The notes under the pieces were generated by a model, which was not told where the DNA came from, searched no databases, and saw nothing but the letters and a program-made list of their open reading frames with translations. A stretch of 64,000 bases of DNA. Source: Augochlora pura (taxonomy: Eukaryota > Arthropoda > Insecta > Hymenoptera > Halictidae). This document shows, one piece after another, positions 23,881 to 36,110 of the stretch. The translations under genes were made by a program, and so were the position numbers. How positions within the stretch are numbered: position 1 is the stretch's first letter; each line of letters opens with the position of its first letter. The stretch spans positions 2,966,078-3,030,077 of the forward strand of contig NC_135781.1 of NCBI RefSeq assembly GCF_028453695.1, in the 5' to 3' direction.

Positions 23881-25616
23881 AATATTAAAGTAGAGAAGAC
23901 TATAACCAACGATTGAATTTAATTCGAACCAACCAAATAATAAATTTCTTCCTAAAAAAACACAACAGTAACCCACAAAAGGACGAACTTCCTTCAAAAA
24001 AAGAGCAAGCCGTACAAAAGCACGAATCCGCGTGCAAAAGGTGTGACGAGTAATCGGCGTCCAGCGCGAGTAAAATAATTAACGGCGGATCGGCGTATCG
24101 CATTTGTCAGATTGTTAATTTGTGTGTGGGCAATCTGATGGGAGCATCGGCGATAAAGAGGGGACGGGCTGTAAACGAAGGGTGTGCATTTCAAAGTGGG
24201 CCCGTGTCGGCCGGCCTAGAAGGTGGGACATCGAAGTCGCGCGTATTCCGAAAGGGGAGCGCGCGGCGACCAGACCGACACGAAGCGGAAGAAGATAAAT
24301 ATCGGCGTCGGACAAGAGCCCCGGCTATTACGAATCGGGCCCCGCGGAAGAAAAGAAAAGAAAAGGAGAGAGAGAAGGAAAAGAAACGACGAACGAATCG
24401 CATACCGTGCTCGTGTAGTTTTTAGCTTTATCGATCAAGTTTATAGCCGAAAGAAGGCATAAACCTTACTTATTACCACGCCCACGCTTTACGCGGTACT
24501 ATTAACGTGCGAAGCTAATTCACATTGTGCGCGCCGCGAGAGACAACGAGCGCGCTGCGGAGTCGGCGGAGACGGCGGAGTCGGCGGGGCACCCGCCGGT
24601 CCGAGACGGAAGAATCTGGGCCACCGGCTAAACACCGGCCGATAAATCGAGGCATTATCGATACCCGGCCCGCGGAAGGAGAAAGTGTTCGATATTTTCC
24701 GCGCGCGCGCGGCGGCGTCGGGCGAGCATTACGCCATTTGCGCGACAGAACGCCGGCGAACGACAACGTTTCTGTTCCGATACACCGTTCTCCGTCGGCG
24801 CGTATGCACACTAGCGTTCACCGGCGCGCGCACACGCGGACAAGCCGAAGCGAGAAGGAGCGGCGCACAAGCAAGAGCGAGCGGACTCGTGTGGTTGCAC
24901 GCCAGAAGACAAAGTCAGCGATCACGGTTAGTATCGAGCTCGGACCAGGCTAATTAAGGCTGCGAGCCGAGGAGCGATCGTGTGAGAGGACCGAAAGAAC
25001 GGGCCCGGCGACATTAGGGCCCCCGACCGTAGAGACGCTCGTTGCTCTTTATGGAATCCCGAACGCGGAAGGCTCGATCGCGAATTCCCCGATCGCTATC
25101 TTCGCGATCGCCGCGACGGACACGCCGATAGGTCGACGGGGATCGTTCCGACAGACGAAATCGGGGTCGACTAAAAAAGAGGACGGATGCCGGTTGAAGG
25201 AAAACGCCGCGACGGGAATCACGTTTCTTTCACTTTGCATGACTCCGGGTAATTGCCCCCGCGGACAATTAACGTAATCGTTTCGCGCCCCTTATGGCGG
25301 ACCGCGCGGCCTCTGCCGCGCCGGGCCCCTACGGAACAGCTGTAAATCTCGACACCGGTTTGGCTGTTGCGACGGAGGCGGATGTTTCGTACGGCTCTGA
25401 TGTTTCATACACTCGGTGTCTTTGGAAAGATGGCATACAATTTCTATTGATTTCTTAATTATTGGTTACTTGACAAATTTATGAAAGGAATAAAATGAGT
25501 CATTTATAAATGGCCTTTGAAAATTGTTTTTTCAGTGTCTATATTATTATCATTTCGAATATAAAATTATTTTATATTACGCTTCTCTTTTTTCTTATTT
25601 TCTTCAGTAAATATAA

Positions 25617-25955
25617 GTGTTAGTAAAAACAATTAATAAAATTTGAGAAGTAAGAATGAAAGAGCTATTAACGAAATCATATGGAAAGAAAATTCAGTAA
25701 GAATAATGCGAAATATTTTAATATATCTTTACTATTCAATTAGATAATAATTGATGAAATTGTATTAATATTACTCTCTTTGACTACACTGTTCCGTGTT
25801 AGTAAAAACAATTAATGAAAGAGCTATTAATGAAATAATAATAGAAAAAAAATTCAGTAAGGCCTATATGAAATATTAAAATATATCTTTACTATTCACT
25901 TACATAATAATTGAAGATACTATGTTAATCTTTTTCACTACACTGCTCCATTCAT
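25617..25955 (+). repeat. ~180-bp tandem duplication
   Basis: Copy A (25,617-25,795) and copy B (25,796-25,955) both run from GTGTTAGTAAAAACAATTAA through GAAAGAGCTATTAA, ATTCAGTAAG and ATATATCTTTACTATTCA to CACTACACTG-like ends. Copy B lacks about 20 bp near its start. Confidence 0.85.
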
Positions 25956-28422
25956 AAACATCAATACCACCGCTTAACAAAAGGGACGACTGTTTCAAAA
26001 CTGAAAAAAAAATGTCACACGAACGTAGAAGCAACATTTGCAGTCGGCAAGCCGATTTCCCAGCCATCCCAAATAAAAGTAGAACGATCGCGCAACTCCC
26101 CCCCCCACGGTGCCCGGGACAAAAGTGTCCGTTTCGATTCGCGCTCGCGCGACGGCCGGCGATTTCAACGGGTTGCTCGAACGAGCCGCAACAGAGGCGC
26201 GAATGATCCGGCAACGACCGCGCCCGGCAACGTTTTTTCCCGATCGAAAAATTGTGCGATCTCTTTGAATCTCGATCGAAGGTGGACAGAGGCGGAAGGT
26301 TTGGCGAATCAATTTGCCAGAAGCGAACAGGCTCGATTCGCGAAAAAAAAAAAAAAGGTCTCGGATGTCCCTCCATTCAACCATTTTCTGTCATATTTCA
26401 GCGGCGCGAATGGCGCGCGCGCGCGCGCGCGTCCGACGACCGCGCGAAACCGTCTATAAAGCGTCGATGATTCGCGTCGAATTTCAATTTATCTGCTCAA
26501 AGTGGCCGGGACGAAAAACCGAGCGCAAAAAGGGGGGACAATGGCCGCCGGTCTCCCACTCCCCTCTCCTCCCTCTCTCCCCACTCCCCACCCTCGTTTT
26601 CCAAGTACGTCGCGCGACTTTCTCGAACGGATCGTGCACGTGTCTCGATTAATCGACTACGGCCACGATCGGAGGCTCGCGGGTTTTTCGAGTACGTGCT
26701 CGAGGGACGACCGGCTAAATTCAAGGCAGGTGAAATTGCGCATAGACCTCGCCTTCTGCGCGAACGCCGGCGGACTTCTCTCTCTCGGACCGGCCCCGGC
26801 GCGCACCTGTCGCGGAATGATATTCCTTCGCGTGCGATAGAACCGTGCGGACCATTAGGGTGCCCCGGGTTTCAGCTGTTCGGACCGGGCGAGGACTGGA
26901 TCCTCGTCGATCCTCTTGTTTGGCGAATTATCGAAACGGTAGGTGTCGGCGTTGTCATCGTTGCGATTACCCTCATGAGGGTTGTCGCTGGCCTGCTCGG
27001 CGAATTTGCTCGGCGTAATGCGCGCTAATTGATGATCCGTTCCCGTTTACGGAAAGTTTATCGTCGTATTTGTATTTACATGAGAATATAAGTTTTAGCA
27101 GGAATGTTTTATCGACGATGTTTGTAATAATTCTTAGCTTTATGTAGCAGACTTTGGAAATATATTTCTTGCAGACTTATTAGCATTTATGCTGTTATTA
27201 ATATAACAGGAGTTTATCTTATTTAGTTGCTGTAATTAGGTGAACAATTTCAATGCTCCGGGTCCTGAAACTCTGTTTAATTTTTTATCGACGAAATCTA
27301 CCCCGTAAGAATATTTCAATTTGATTTTGATTTTTAATTAGTTAATTTCTGTCAAGAAAATTCAAAAAAAATTAATGTTTAAAAAATCTGCCGAAATTCT
27401 CCGAAAAAAGCATCCGAAAGACGTCGATACAGAGGTATGATTCACCAGTCGCTGATCCGCAACGAAAACCAATTCGCGCGCGTTAAAATGTCAAAGGGTA
27501 CGTATGTAAAGTGACGAGAAGTTTCATCAGCGTTTTACGGGGTTGTAAAAAAAAAAAAGAATTGCCGCGGATCACGGTTGTTTCAACCGGCTGGCAGCCC
27601 CAAGGGCGGCAGAAGAAAAAATGATTATCGCCGATCGTAAAATGCCTGGCTGTCTGGAAATCGCAAACGCGTAAAATCAGCAATCGTAAATTATCCGCGG
27701 AGCGTCGACACGCGCGAGGGTGAAACAGAAGAGGAGGAGGCGAAGGAATGTTTTTTGTCTTAAAAAAGACTAGATAGGACGGAGAGGGTCGCCGCGGCTG
27801 TTAATTATTGGTCCTGGACTCTCTAATCCCCCGGTGATCCTCGGGTTAATCCCAGAATGCCAAACATACGTGATTCCAGTCGGAACGAGTATAAGCGCAC
27901 TTAAGTTATCTTTGGACGGTTCTAAAAGTGTCGGGCGCGCACGGTTGCCGAGAATACCCGACGTACCGGTAAACAGTGGCAGGAGAGCCCGCCGTATAAA
28001 TTGTCGCAATAATTGTGCCGAAGATTGAATTTGAAAGCTATTAGGATCTGGCCGTGGCGCCGGCAGACGACGACGGGCACGGCGGCCACGTCGACGTATA
28101 TCCGTAACTCTATTTCTCTGGGATAGGTAACCGACCAGCTTTGACGTAATTTCCGTCGGCTGTCAAAGCGGCGTCCGCGTCGCCGTGCGGAAATAAGTGA
28201 TTAAAACGGGGCTCAAAGTTGACAATATGATCGAGTTATGCCACATGCGCGGACTCCCCGGGGACGGAAACATCGTCGCACGGTTGAAACCTACATTATT
28301 TCCTTTAACGGCGTCGGCCATTTTGGAATTTTTGTCCGCTATTCGATCTTTAATAAACGAGTATAGCATTGGAACGGACAGAGAAAATTAATTTTGTATT
28401 AGGTTTAAGCTGAATTAGAATT

Positions 28423-28488
28423 AGGTTATGTCGTGATTACGACGAGGTTATGTTAAGATTATGACGAGGTTATGTCAATATTTAATAA
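28423..28488 (+). repeat. 22-bp minisatellite, 3 copies, sharing the AGGTTATGT core
   Basis: AGGTTATGT starts at 28,423, 28,445 and 28,467, exactly 22 bp apart, with GATTA(C/T)GACG between. The core is the reverse complement of ACATAACCT in the 82-bp array at 16.5 kb. Confidence 0.8.
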
Positions 28489-29237
28489 CTTGACATCTAG
28501 ATTTATTTACTCGAAGTCCTCATTAGGTTTAGGCTGTCTTAAATAATTATTGCCGAAATTCGTAAATGCATAAAACTTGCAAAATTTGCAGTCCACGAAT
28601 TAATTAAACTAGTCCAACAGAATCACAAAAAGACGCGTAAATTAATTCTAACGCGAACGTCAAATCCTTTTCTTCGTGCTCCCTTGCGCTCCGGTCACTT
28701 ATTAAAAATTTAATAGAGCCGTGGCAAGAAAATTCGACGATAAATTCTCTCCCTCGTCGCCCAAGGAAAATAGGTGTTTCACGTTCGGTTTCGTGCTCAT
28801 CCCCTCGGTTCTCAGGCTCGCAGGATCGAAGGCACAAATGTTGCGTTACAAACGAGCAGAGGAAAGCCCTCTCTCGGCCGAGCATTCGTTACATTGGCCG
28901 CGCGTATTGCCGGCGCGCGAACTAACGGAGCAAACAAACGTCGAGCTATGAAAAAAAAGGGCCGGCGAAGGGGCTGGGACGTGGACCTGTTCCGAATCAT
29001 TGCTCGCAATTTCTTATTCCCTCGTAACCACAGGACCCGCGGGCGGGGGGCCCGCGGAAAGGGGCGAGCCAGCCATCAAAATCCTCCGCAAGGATGATCG
29101 AGGGTCCCCATGATTTCTTCCCGTGGCTCCGAGTGCGAAACCGAAACGCGAACGCTGTTGCCCTTCGAATCTCGAAAACACGTCGCAGGATTTTTCTGGT
29201 GCTACAAGTGACATTTTTGGAGAGTCTCAGTTGCATT

Positions 29238-29581
29238 TTAACCCTTTGCACTGTGATTTCTTTCATAGGTATATTGGGTAACTGTTGTTTAGGATTAATG
29301 ATTTCCTAGGCGTTCCAGATGGTCTATATTAAATTATTATTATTTAATACATCTATTATATTTGACTATATGACATTTATTATATTATATACATATACTG
29401 TTATTTATTATATTTATTATATTTTATTAAATTATTTTCATCATTTTTATGTTTATTACTTACTTCAATGTTTAAATCTGGTAAAAGGAGGGTAGAAATT
29501 TGGAATATTTAGAATATTTAGCAGACTGTGTTCCAAATTTTTAAAACAAGTCTGACATCATATTATAGGGCAAAGGGTTAA
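29238..29581. mobile_element. piggyBac-type MITE with TTAA target duplication
   Basis: TTAA at 29,238-29,241 and 29,578-29,581 bracket a 336-bp AT-rich body with an 8-bp inverted end, CCCTTTGC / GCAAAGGG. There is no internal transposase frame. The left end is shared with the fragment at 2,123, so this family is present more than once in the window. Confidence 0.8.
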
Positions 29582-30444
29582 TATATAATCTGTGTACAGA
29601 TGCTGAAATTTTAAATAAAGAAATAAAGGCTTCCCAGGGGTTGTAATTCACACACGTGTTCCTAACAGGCAGAAGAATTTGATTCTCTTTAATTTAGAAT
29701 AAAATATTATTAGATTAGAATAAAATATAATAATACAATTTTTATTATTTAAAATCTGCAGATCACAATTCACTATAAGACAAATAAGATCAATAATGAC
29801 TGCATACTTGTGTTTTTTCCAACAGAAAAATATTGCTAACAGAAACAAAAATATAAAAAATCAATCCAAAGTTAATCAAGAAACCTAAGAAATGACAAAA
29901 TAAAACAAGAAAAAACAATATGCCACTACAACATAACAATTTAACATTAAAAGTACCTTCACTGACAATTCACAACGATTCGCAAAACAGTTAATTAAAT
30001 CAAGATTGTTGTCCCATTGACCGCGAGACGACGAGTTCAACAATCCGGTTAAAAATTATTCCGATTGAAAAACAGAGCCGCGCCACCGCGGCCACGACGG
30101 AAGAGAGAAAAAAAAAGAAGAACTCCGTCAGAGCGAGTTTAATTAAAGCGCCCCCGGTCGGATGGAAATTCTCAAGGCCCCGCAGTTGTCACAGTACATC
30201 ATTCAATTTAGCCATTATCAGTCGCGAGCATTGATACCGGGCGACACGTGTACAGGGCGGCGCGTCCCGATTAATATGCACCGCCGTCCAAAAGAGGATT
30301 ATTAAACGAGAATGATGAATGACCGCGTTGCGGCGCGGCGCGGCGCGGCGCGGCCCACGGGGATGTGTAATAGAATCCAAGGGGGTTGACGGTGGTTTAG
30401 GGTTTACTTACCGATGACAGTGGTCGCTGGTTGCATAGGAAAGG

Positions 30445-30484
30445 CTGCGCGGCGGGGGGAGGAGAACAAGGAGGGGAGGGGGGA
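30445..30484 (+). other. G-rich tract, quadruplex-forming potential
   Basis: GGCGGGGGGAGGAG, a short spacer, then GGAGGGGAGGGGGG. Flanked downstream by (CT)n tracts at 30,609-30,632 and 30,690-30,714. Confidence 0.55.
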
Positions 30485-30608
30485 TTCGACGGTGAGATAT
30501 TGGAGAATGATTTCATAGCTGCATTCCACGGTGCGGCGAGGAGCGAGGGAGATACAGCGATGCCCATCTGGAATAATAGAATACCATTTGCCATTGTGTC
30601 CTTTTCCG

Positions 30609-30714
30609 TCTCCCTCTCTCTCTCTCTCTCTCGGCTCCTCTCTTTGCTCTGTTGCCTCTGTTACCCCCGCGCCGGTTTCTTTCACTCGTCTCTCTCTCTC
30701 TCTCTCTCTCTCTT
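30609..30714 (+). repeat. two (CT)n microsatellites
   Basis: (CT)n at 30,609-30,632 and again at 30,690-30,714, separated by about 58 bp of mixed sequence. Confidence 0.85.
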
Positions 30715-31036
30715 TCGCTCGCTCTTCCCGCCTCCAACCCGCTATGTATATATATACACACATCCGGCGAGAAGCGTGTATAAACGTAGATACAAATAGA
30801 TGCGCGCGGGTCTAGATAAAGTGCAGGCACCTTCCTCCCTCGTAATATGGTACACCTACGGCGGGCAAAAGGCATTATGCCGTGCGGCGGGCGGCGCGTT
30901 TCACCCGCGGATTATGCAGCCCGCACACGTACGCTCCGCCGCATTATGCTCGGGGTTCGATTCCCGAAGAATCCGGCGTCCTCGAACCCGTGTATCGTCG
31001 CTAGGTCTCCTGAAAAGGCGTCCTTAAAGGGCCCCG

Positions 31037-31064
<28 letters not shown>
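31037..31064 (+). repeat. (GA)n microsatellite
   Basis: 14 GA units. Confidence 0.9.
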
Positions 31065-31067
<3 letters not shown>

Positions 31068-31387
31068 GGCGGAGCGTCCTCGCCAGGACGCAGCACGCGT
31101 GTGTGCGCGCACCGTGCACGCGCCCGCTCTTGCGCTCCGGCCACCGGCATAATTTGTCGGCCATTCAAATGCGTAATGATGCAAGTCAAGCACGTACCTA
31201 GGAGCCGACCCCGACGGGACCGGGGTTCGACTATCGTAGGAGGAAGCGGGAGGAGGGTCCGCGATGCACCGAGCGTTCGCGCGCGCGCGCGATCGTTTTC
31301 CACGGACTCGCGGCTACGTGTGTCGATTTCACGGGCAGGTGTCCCGGGCCCTTTCGTCTATTACGTGAACGGGCGAGGAGACGGTTC

Positions 31388-31489
31388 GTCTCTCTATCTC
31401 TTTTTCTCTCTATCTCTATCTCTATCTCTATCTCTTTTTCTCTCTATCTTTATCTCCATCTCTCCTTCTCTCTATTTCTATCTCTCGCT
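31388..31489 (+). repeat. (TCTCTA)n pyrimidine-rich tract
   Basis: About 100 bp of TCTCTATC and TTTTTCTC units, similar in style to 7,137-7,362. Confidence 0.85.
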
Positions 31490-32249
31490 AGCTCGTTCGC
31501 TTTCTCCACGTCTCCGTGTTCTTTCATTCCCGATCGCTGTATAATAATGGATAGTCTTTTAAGATTCCAGACGTGGTCGAAACAATGAGGGATGAAGGGA
31601 GGGACCATTGTCTTGGCGCCTCGAGATCACCGGTGTGTCGAATTCCAGGATACGCTCGCGATCAGTGGCGTAGCCGGCGTGAAGGCTGCGTTTAGGCGCG
31701 TCCAGCGTGAAAACATCTTTTCGTCCGCGAAAACATCCGCGAACAATAAAACATACTTAAAGGAAGCTAAATAATTCAATCCAGTAGACAACGATATACT
31801 TCTTGTCTTTCATAAAAGATGGACGAAAATGTTTTCGTACGAACGGAGCAGAAGGTGGTCATTTTATTCGGAAATTGCGTATACAACATTTACGTCCGCG
31901 AATTAGCGAGCAGCGCTTTACGTTAGACACAGTGTGCGCTAACGCTGAAAAGGGGTTGCTGCGCTTCAATGGGATTTCGTGCATTTCGCTGGTGCAGATT
32001 TTATGAAACACAAATCTCGAGTCTTACGAGCGCCATAGTTGCACGGCCACCCTTTGATGTCCTCGCGAAAGGCACGGGCCCGCGCGCAAAGGGCTAATTA
32101 CGATAAAGCCTCTGGAAACGAAATATCAGATGGGAGTTTCTTTGATACGCCGTAATCAAGTATAGTTGGTATTTATTGACGGAAGTGTTCTAACTTCTTT
32201 CGTTCCAAAGTGAGCTGAATAATGGAAAAACGGCGACGTTAAGCTATTT

Positions 32250-32660
32250 ATTCGAAATAAATTAAAAATGAAACAGTGAAAGGATAAGACGTAGTTAGTT
32301 TATTTTTATTCGGAAATGAACAAAGCGAAAGGATAAAAAGATAGATATTTAGGATTTTTGTATTCAGGAATAAATAAAATAAAAGGATAGAAAGGCGCTT
32401 GTTAAGTGTCTTTTTATGCAGAAATGAACGAAATAAAAGAATAAAAAAAAATAGAAATATCGAGTTCCCTTATTCGGAAATAAAGAAAATAAAATAATAA
32501 AAAAAATAAGAAACACCGAGTTCCCTTATTCGGAAATAAACGAAATGGAAGAATAAAAAGACACATGTTCAGTATCTTTTTATTCAGAAATAAGCAGAAT
32601 AAAAGACTAAAAAAATAAGAAATACAAAGTTCCTTTATTCGCAAATAAATAAAAGAATAA
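32250..32660 (+). repeat. degenerate ~55-62-bp tandem array
   Basis: ATTCGGAAATAAACGAAAT-like units followed by AGAATAAAAA and GAGTTCCCTT recur from about 32,250 to 32,660 (for example near 32,419, 32,474, 32,531 and 32,583). Copies have diverged and vary in length. Confidence 0.75.
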
Positions 32661-33379
32661 GAAATTTCAACCCGATTCATTAAAAAACATACGAAATAAA
32701 AAAAATAAAAAATCATTTTACTCTCATCCTAGTCTTATTCGATCACACACCAAAGGCACAATAATTGGTCATCGCACAATAACCGGCTCCGCTTCCACGC
32801 ACGTCCACATAAAACTATACGAGACATTACCAAAATTCAGAAAACCAACATTTTCCCACGGAAATCAGCATCCGTCCGGACATCAACGGCGTCGCAAAAA
32901 ACGCAGCAGCCGAAGATTAGTAATCGCGCAGAAATTTTCGATTCGCCGGGCGGGTTCCTTTATTTTCACGGGTTCGCTCGGACAAATCGCAAAAAGGAAA
33001 GATCGTTCGACGTTTCGGAGAAATCGGTGGTGCCGGCCTGCCTGCTGCAGGCAACCGCCGCCAGTGGTCACGCTCGCCGCCAAGGACACCCGATCGTTTT
33101 ACAAATTAAATACGTACGCGTGGCGCGCGGGGAGGGCCGACGGGGTTAATGCATTATGCGAAAAAGATAGCGAGGCGCGTTCGTTCGGCGGGGGGAAGGG
33201 GGCGAGCGGCGCGGCGAGAAACACGACGGATAAAAGAAAGCCGTAGAAATCGATTCTTATTCTTGGTGGCTCCATTGTTTCGACGGACACCTTGACGCGC
33301 GTAAACGTTGCCTAATGGCTAATGGATCCCGGCGATCTTTTACGATCGCCGCGCGCGCGCGCGCGATCGAGAGGAAAAA

Positions 33380-33425
33380 AGAGAGAGAGAGAGAGAGAGG
33401 GAAGGAGAGAGAGTAAGAGAGATAG
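33380..33425 (+). repeat. (GA)n microsatellite
   Basis: Interrupted GA run. A second pure tract of 30 bp lies at 33,992-34,021. Confidence 0.85.
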
Positions 33426-33992
33426 GGTTCCCAAAATCCCCGTGTCGCGCAGGTGCCAATCTCTCGCCCCGAGAGATCAATTAACCCGCGACGGGCCGAG
33501 ATTCGGTCGGTCCCCCTCGCGCGATAGTTTTCTCTCCGGTCGTCGCGTACATGAAAGATCGATCGAACGAAGGCGTCGGACACGCAACAGCGACGGCGAT
33601 CGACGGTCGTCACGGGTCAGGATCGGCGCGACGTGTCCAATCATAGTTCAAGGCTGGGTCAGGCCGAGAGATCTCCGCGGTGGTTCGCGTAATGAAGCGA
33701 AATGGATTGAGGGAGGGGGGCGAGGGGGCCACGACGAAGGTGCGGACGGTCGCCCCGGTGTGTTACGACCGGGACGGTATCCGCGGCGCTGGCGGTAGAC
33801 GGGGACCCGGCTCGTTACCAATTCGGCAAACGCCGGTGAATAATGATGATCGATGACCGCTAAACATATTCGCCGTGTACCACCGAAGATCACCGGCAGA
33901 GGTGCTCGAACGTCGTGGCAGCAGCAGCAGCGCGCGGTCGCTTTTGACCGGCAACTTATTAAAATATGATAATTCACGCGTAACCCGGGCCG

Positions 33993-34023
<31 letters not shown>

Positions 34024-35264
34024 CGCTCGCGTCTTTCTCGGAAACCGAAAGGGGCGTTCAGGAAGAAGACCCCGCTCGTTTTTGGTCAAAACTAATTGCT
34101 GTTTTATGAAAATGAAACGGAGCAGCATGACGGATGTCGTGGATATAACAGCCGAATATTATTCAGGTGGATCGGCTGCGCGGAGTTCGCGTGTAATTAC
34201 GGTGCCCGGGCCAAAGGGGGTAGAGACGGTCCCATTTGTATCAACGTATCTACGCGATGGACTTTTTAGCCACATGATGTTTCTGCGGGGCTGGAATCAT
34301 GGTAATGTAAGCGATATTTTAAAAAGTTCAGACTTACGTCTGTAACATTAAACTTGGCGATTTTACCTAATTATTTTACGGTAACACTGTTTTCGTCTAT
34401 ATTCAGCGCTATTTTTATTATAATCAATGTCTGAACTAAGAAATTTATTCAATCAATTTTAGTGACAAAATCTACGTTATTTTTAGAATTTTAAAATGAA
34501 TGAGATTATAAAATTAGTGTAAATTCACTGAGCTCTGAATTATCTCTAAAATAAATTTCGACAGAGAATAATACAGTTGTCAACCCTTTTGCACCCGAGT
34601 GGTGACACCGTGGCGGTTCAAAAAATTACTGTATCGCGCTCTAAAATAATCTATAGATCGTTACATTTATTTACATATAAAATTAATATTTATACGAGTC
34701 GTAAAATTGACCACCATATCCGCGAAGCGCAACAAGTCACATCGAACGAAAACACCGTAGATCAGGAATACTGTTCCGAGTACGAAAAGCCACGAGCGCG
34801 TTGGTTTAATAAACACGACTCGCGGCATTACGATTCGAACCCGTTCATTCTTCAATCCCATTTCCCCTGGGCATCGACGTATCCAAACGACACCGGGCCG
34901 ACGGACGACCGGGGGCGCGCCGCTAAAACCGAAATCTTCGGTACGTGATCCGTGTCCCGGGGAACCCGTTATCGCGGGATCGGTCTTTGAAATCGCCGTG
35001 TAATAAATCGGGCGCAATAGCCGACGGATTAATTTATCATCGGTCCCGCGCCTCCGGGGGTGATTTATTTCCAGCGGTAACGTCATCGATACCGATGCAT
35101 TAATAATGCCGCAACTTTCTTGATTTGCGAGTCCGGCGGTTACCGACGCGCGGCGCCCGAGCTGGAAATAATCGCGGGCCGCCTCTCCCCTCCTCTCCCC
35201 TCCCCACCACCACCACGCCGCGGAATATTAAAGTCAAGGACCATTAGGTGATTACATGATCCCA

Positions 35265-35283
35265 GCGCGCGCGCGCGCGCGCG
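35265..35283 (+). repeat. (GC)n microsatellite
   Basis: Alternating GC, with Z-DNA potential. A (CCG)n triplet run follows at 35,476-35,498. Confidence 0.85.
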
Positions 35284-35887
35284 AGCGGCCCGCTGAATTA
35301 TCGATAAATGCAACTCCGCGGGATTTGGTATTCGACGTCGGACTTTCCGTGGCCGTGGAATTACCATTTCCGAGTCGCTGCACCTGCCCCTTTAACCGAA
35401 CGACTGCGGATTCATTCGGTTGTACACAGGGGCTCCCGCCGATAGACCCTCGACGACCAAAGAAACCCGGAACGCCCCGCCGCCGCCGCCGCCGCCGTTC
35501 GGTTCGTTCCGTTCCGTTCGTCCTAATGTGTGCTCAGGATTTCGGCTGTCCCACAGGTTCCCTTTTCCGGAGCCACTTGAAAATTCATTATGGTTCGCCG
35601 ACGGCTCGAAAGCTTTCTCGGAACTTTCGCTGCTGATGGCCCTATTGAGGATCGGCGCGCCGTGCGCAGGCCGCCGACGCTCCGACGGATCCTCTCTCTA
35701 AAACTCCCTTGTGTGCATCGGGAGCCCGTGATCGTGCGACGGAACATCGATCTCTCGATTACGCTCGCCGCCTGCGAACACCGGTTTCACGGAACGGTCC
35801 GTTGGAATTCGAATCTTCTGGGCGGAACTGTTCGCTGATCAGCAGAGGCAAATTAGGGAGGGAATATCGTCGTTAGGACGATTTTGT

Positions 35888-36110
35888 TTAACACTAGGTT
35901 TGCGGAGTAATAAAAGCAGCCGTTTTATATTTGTTTATGAAAGTGACGATTTATTCTAATTATTAATGTAATCGATAAATAAGTAAATGTAATAATTATA
36001 GTAAATATAATCGAGAAATAAGCAATAAATTTATCTTTAAAATCTGAATAATAGTACGTTAACAAATCAGTGATCCGTCATTTTGATGGATTCCGTAAAT
36101 CTAGTGTTAA
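35888..36110. mobile_element. piggyBac-type MITE of a second family
   Basis: TTAA flanks (35,888-35,891 and 36,107-36,110) enclose a 215-bp body. The terminal repeats are CACTAGGTTTGCGGA and its near-complement TCCGTAAATCTAGTG, 15 bp with two differences. The ends differ from the CCCTTTG families at 15.0 and 29.2 kb, so this is a separate family. It is AT-rich and has no ORF. Confidence 0.85.

Larger units (their letters stand above)
23881..29237. other. non-coding, no gene recognised
   Basis: CpG-rich at 24,060-25,400, 26,000-27,030 and 28,620-29,200, AT-rich between. 27,780-28,390 has balanced composition and overlapping open frames on both strands; see findings. 26,421-26,432 is alternating GC. 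Confidence 0.5.
29582..35887. other. non-coding, no gene recognised
   Basis: AT-rich at 29,582-30,060, 31,740-32,840 and 34,320-34,700; otherwise CpG-rich with numerous GA/CT tracts. A 79-codon frame ending at 34,345 was considered but not called. Confidence 0.5.

Noticed and set aside
26696..27028. 110-codon plus-strand frame with a hydrophobic C-terminal segment
   Set aside because: The hydrophobic run alone is not evidence; the N-terminal part is Arg-rich GC-block translation and no family is recognised.
30950..30975. GGTTCGATTCCC, matching a tRNA B box
   Set aside because: No A box or acceptor stem lies at the required distance upstream.
31690..31750. GTGAAAACATC... as another copy of the 11.7-kb repeat core
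   Set aside because: Only about 10 bases match and the flanks do not agree.
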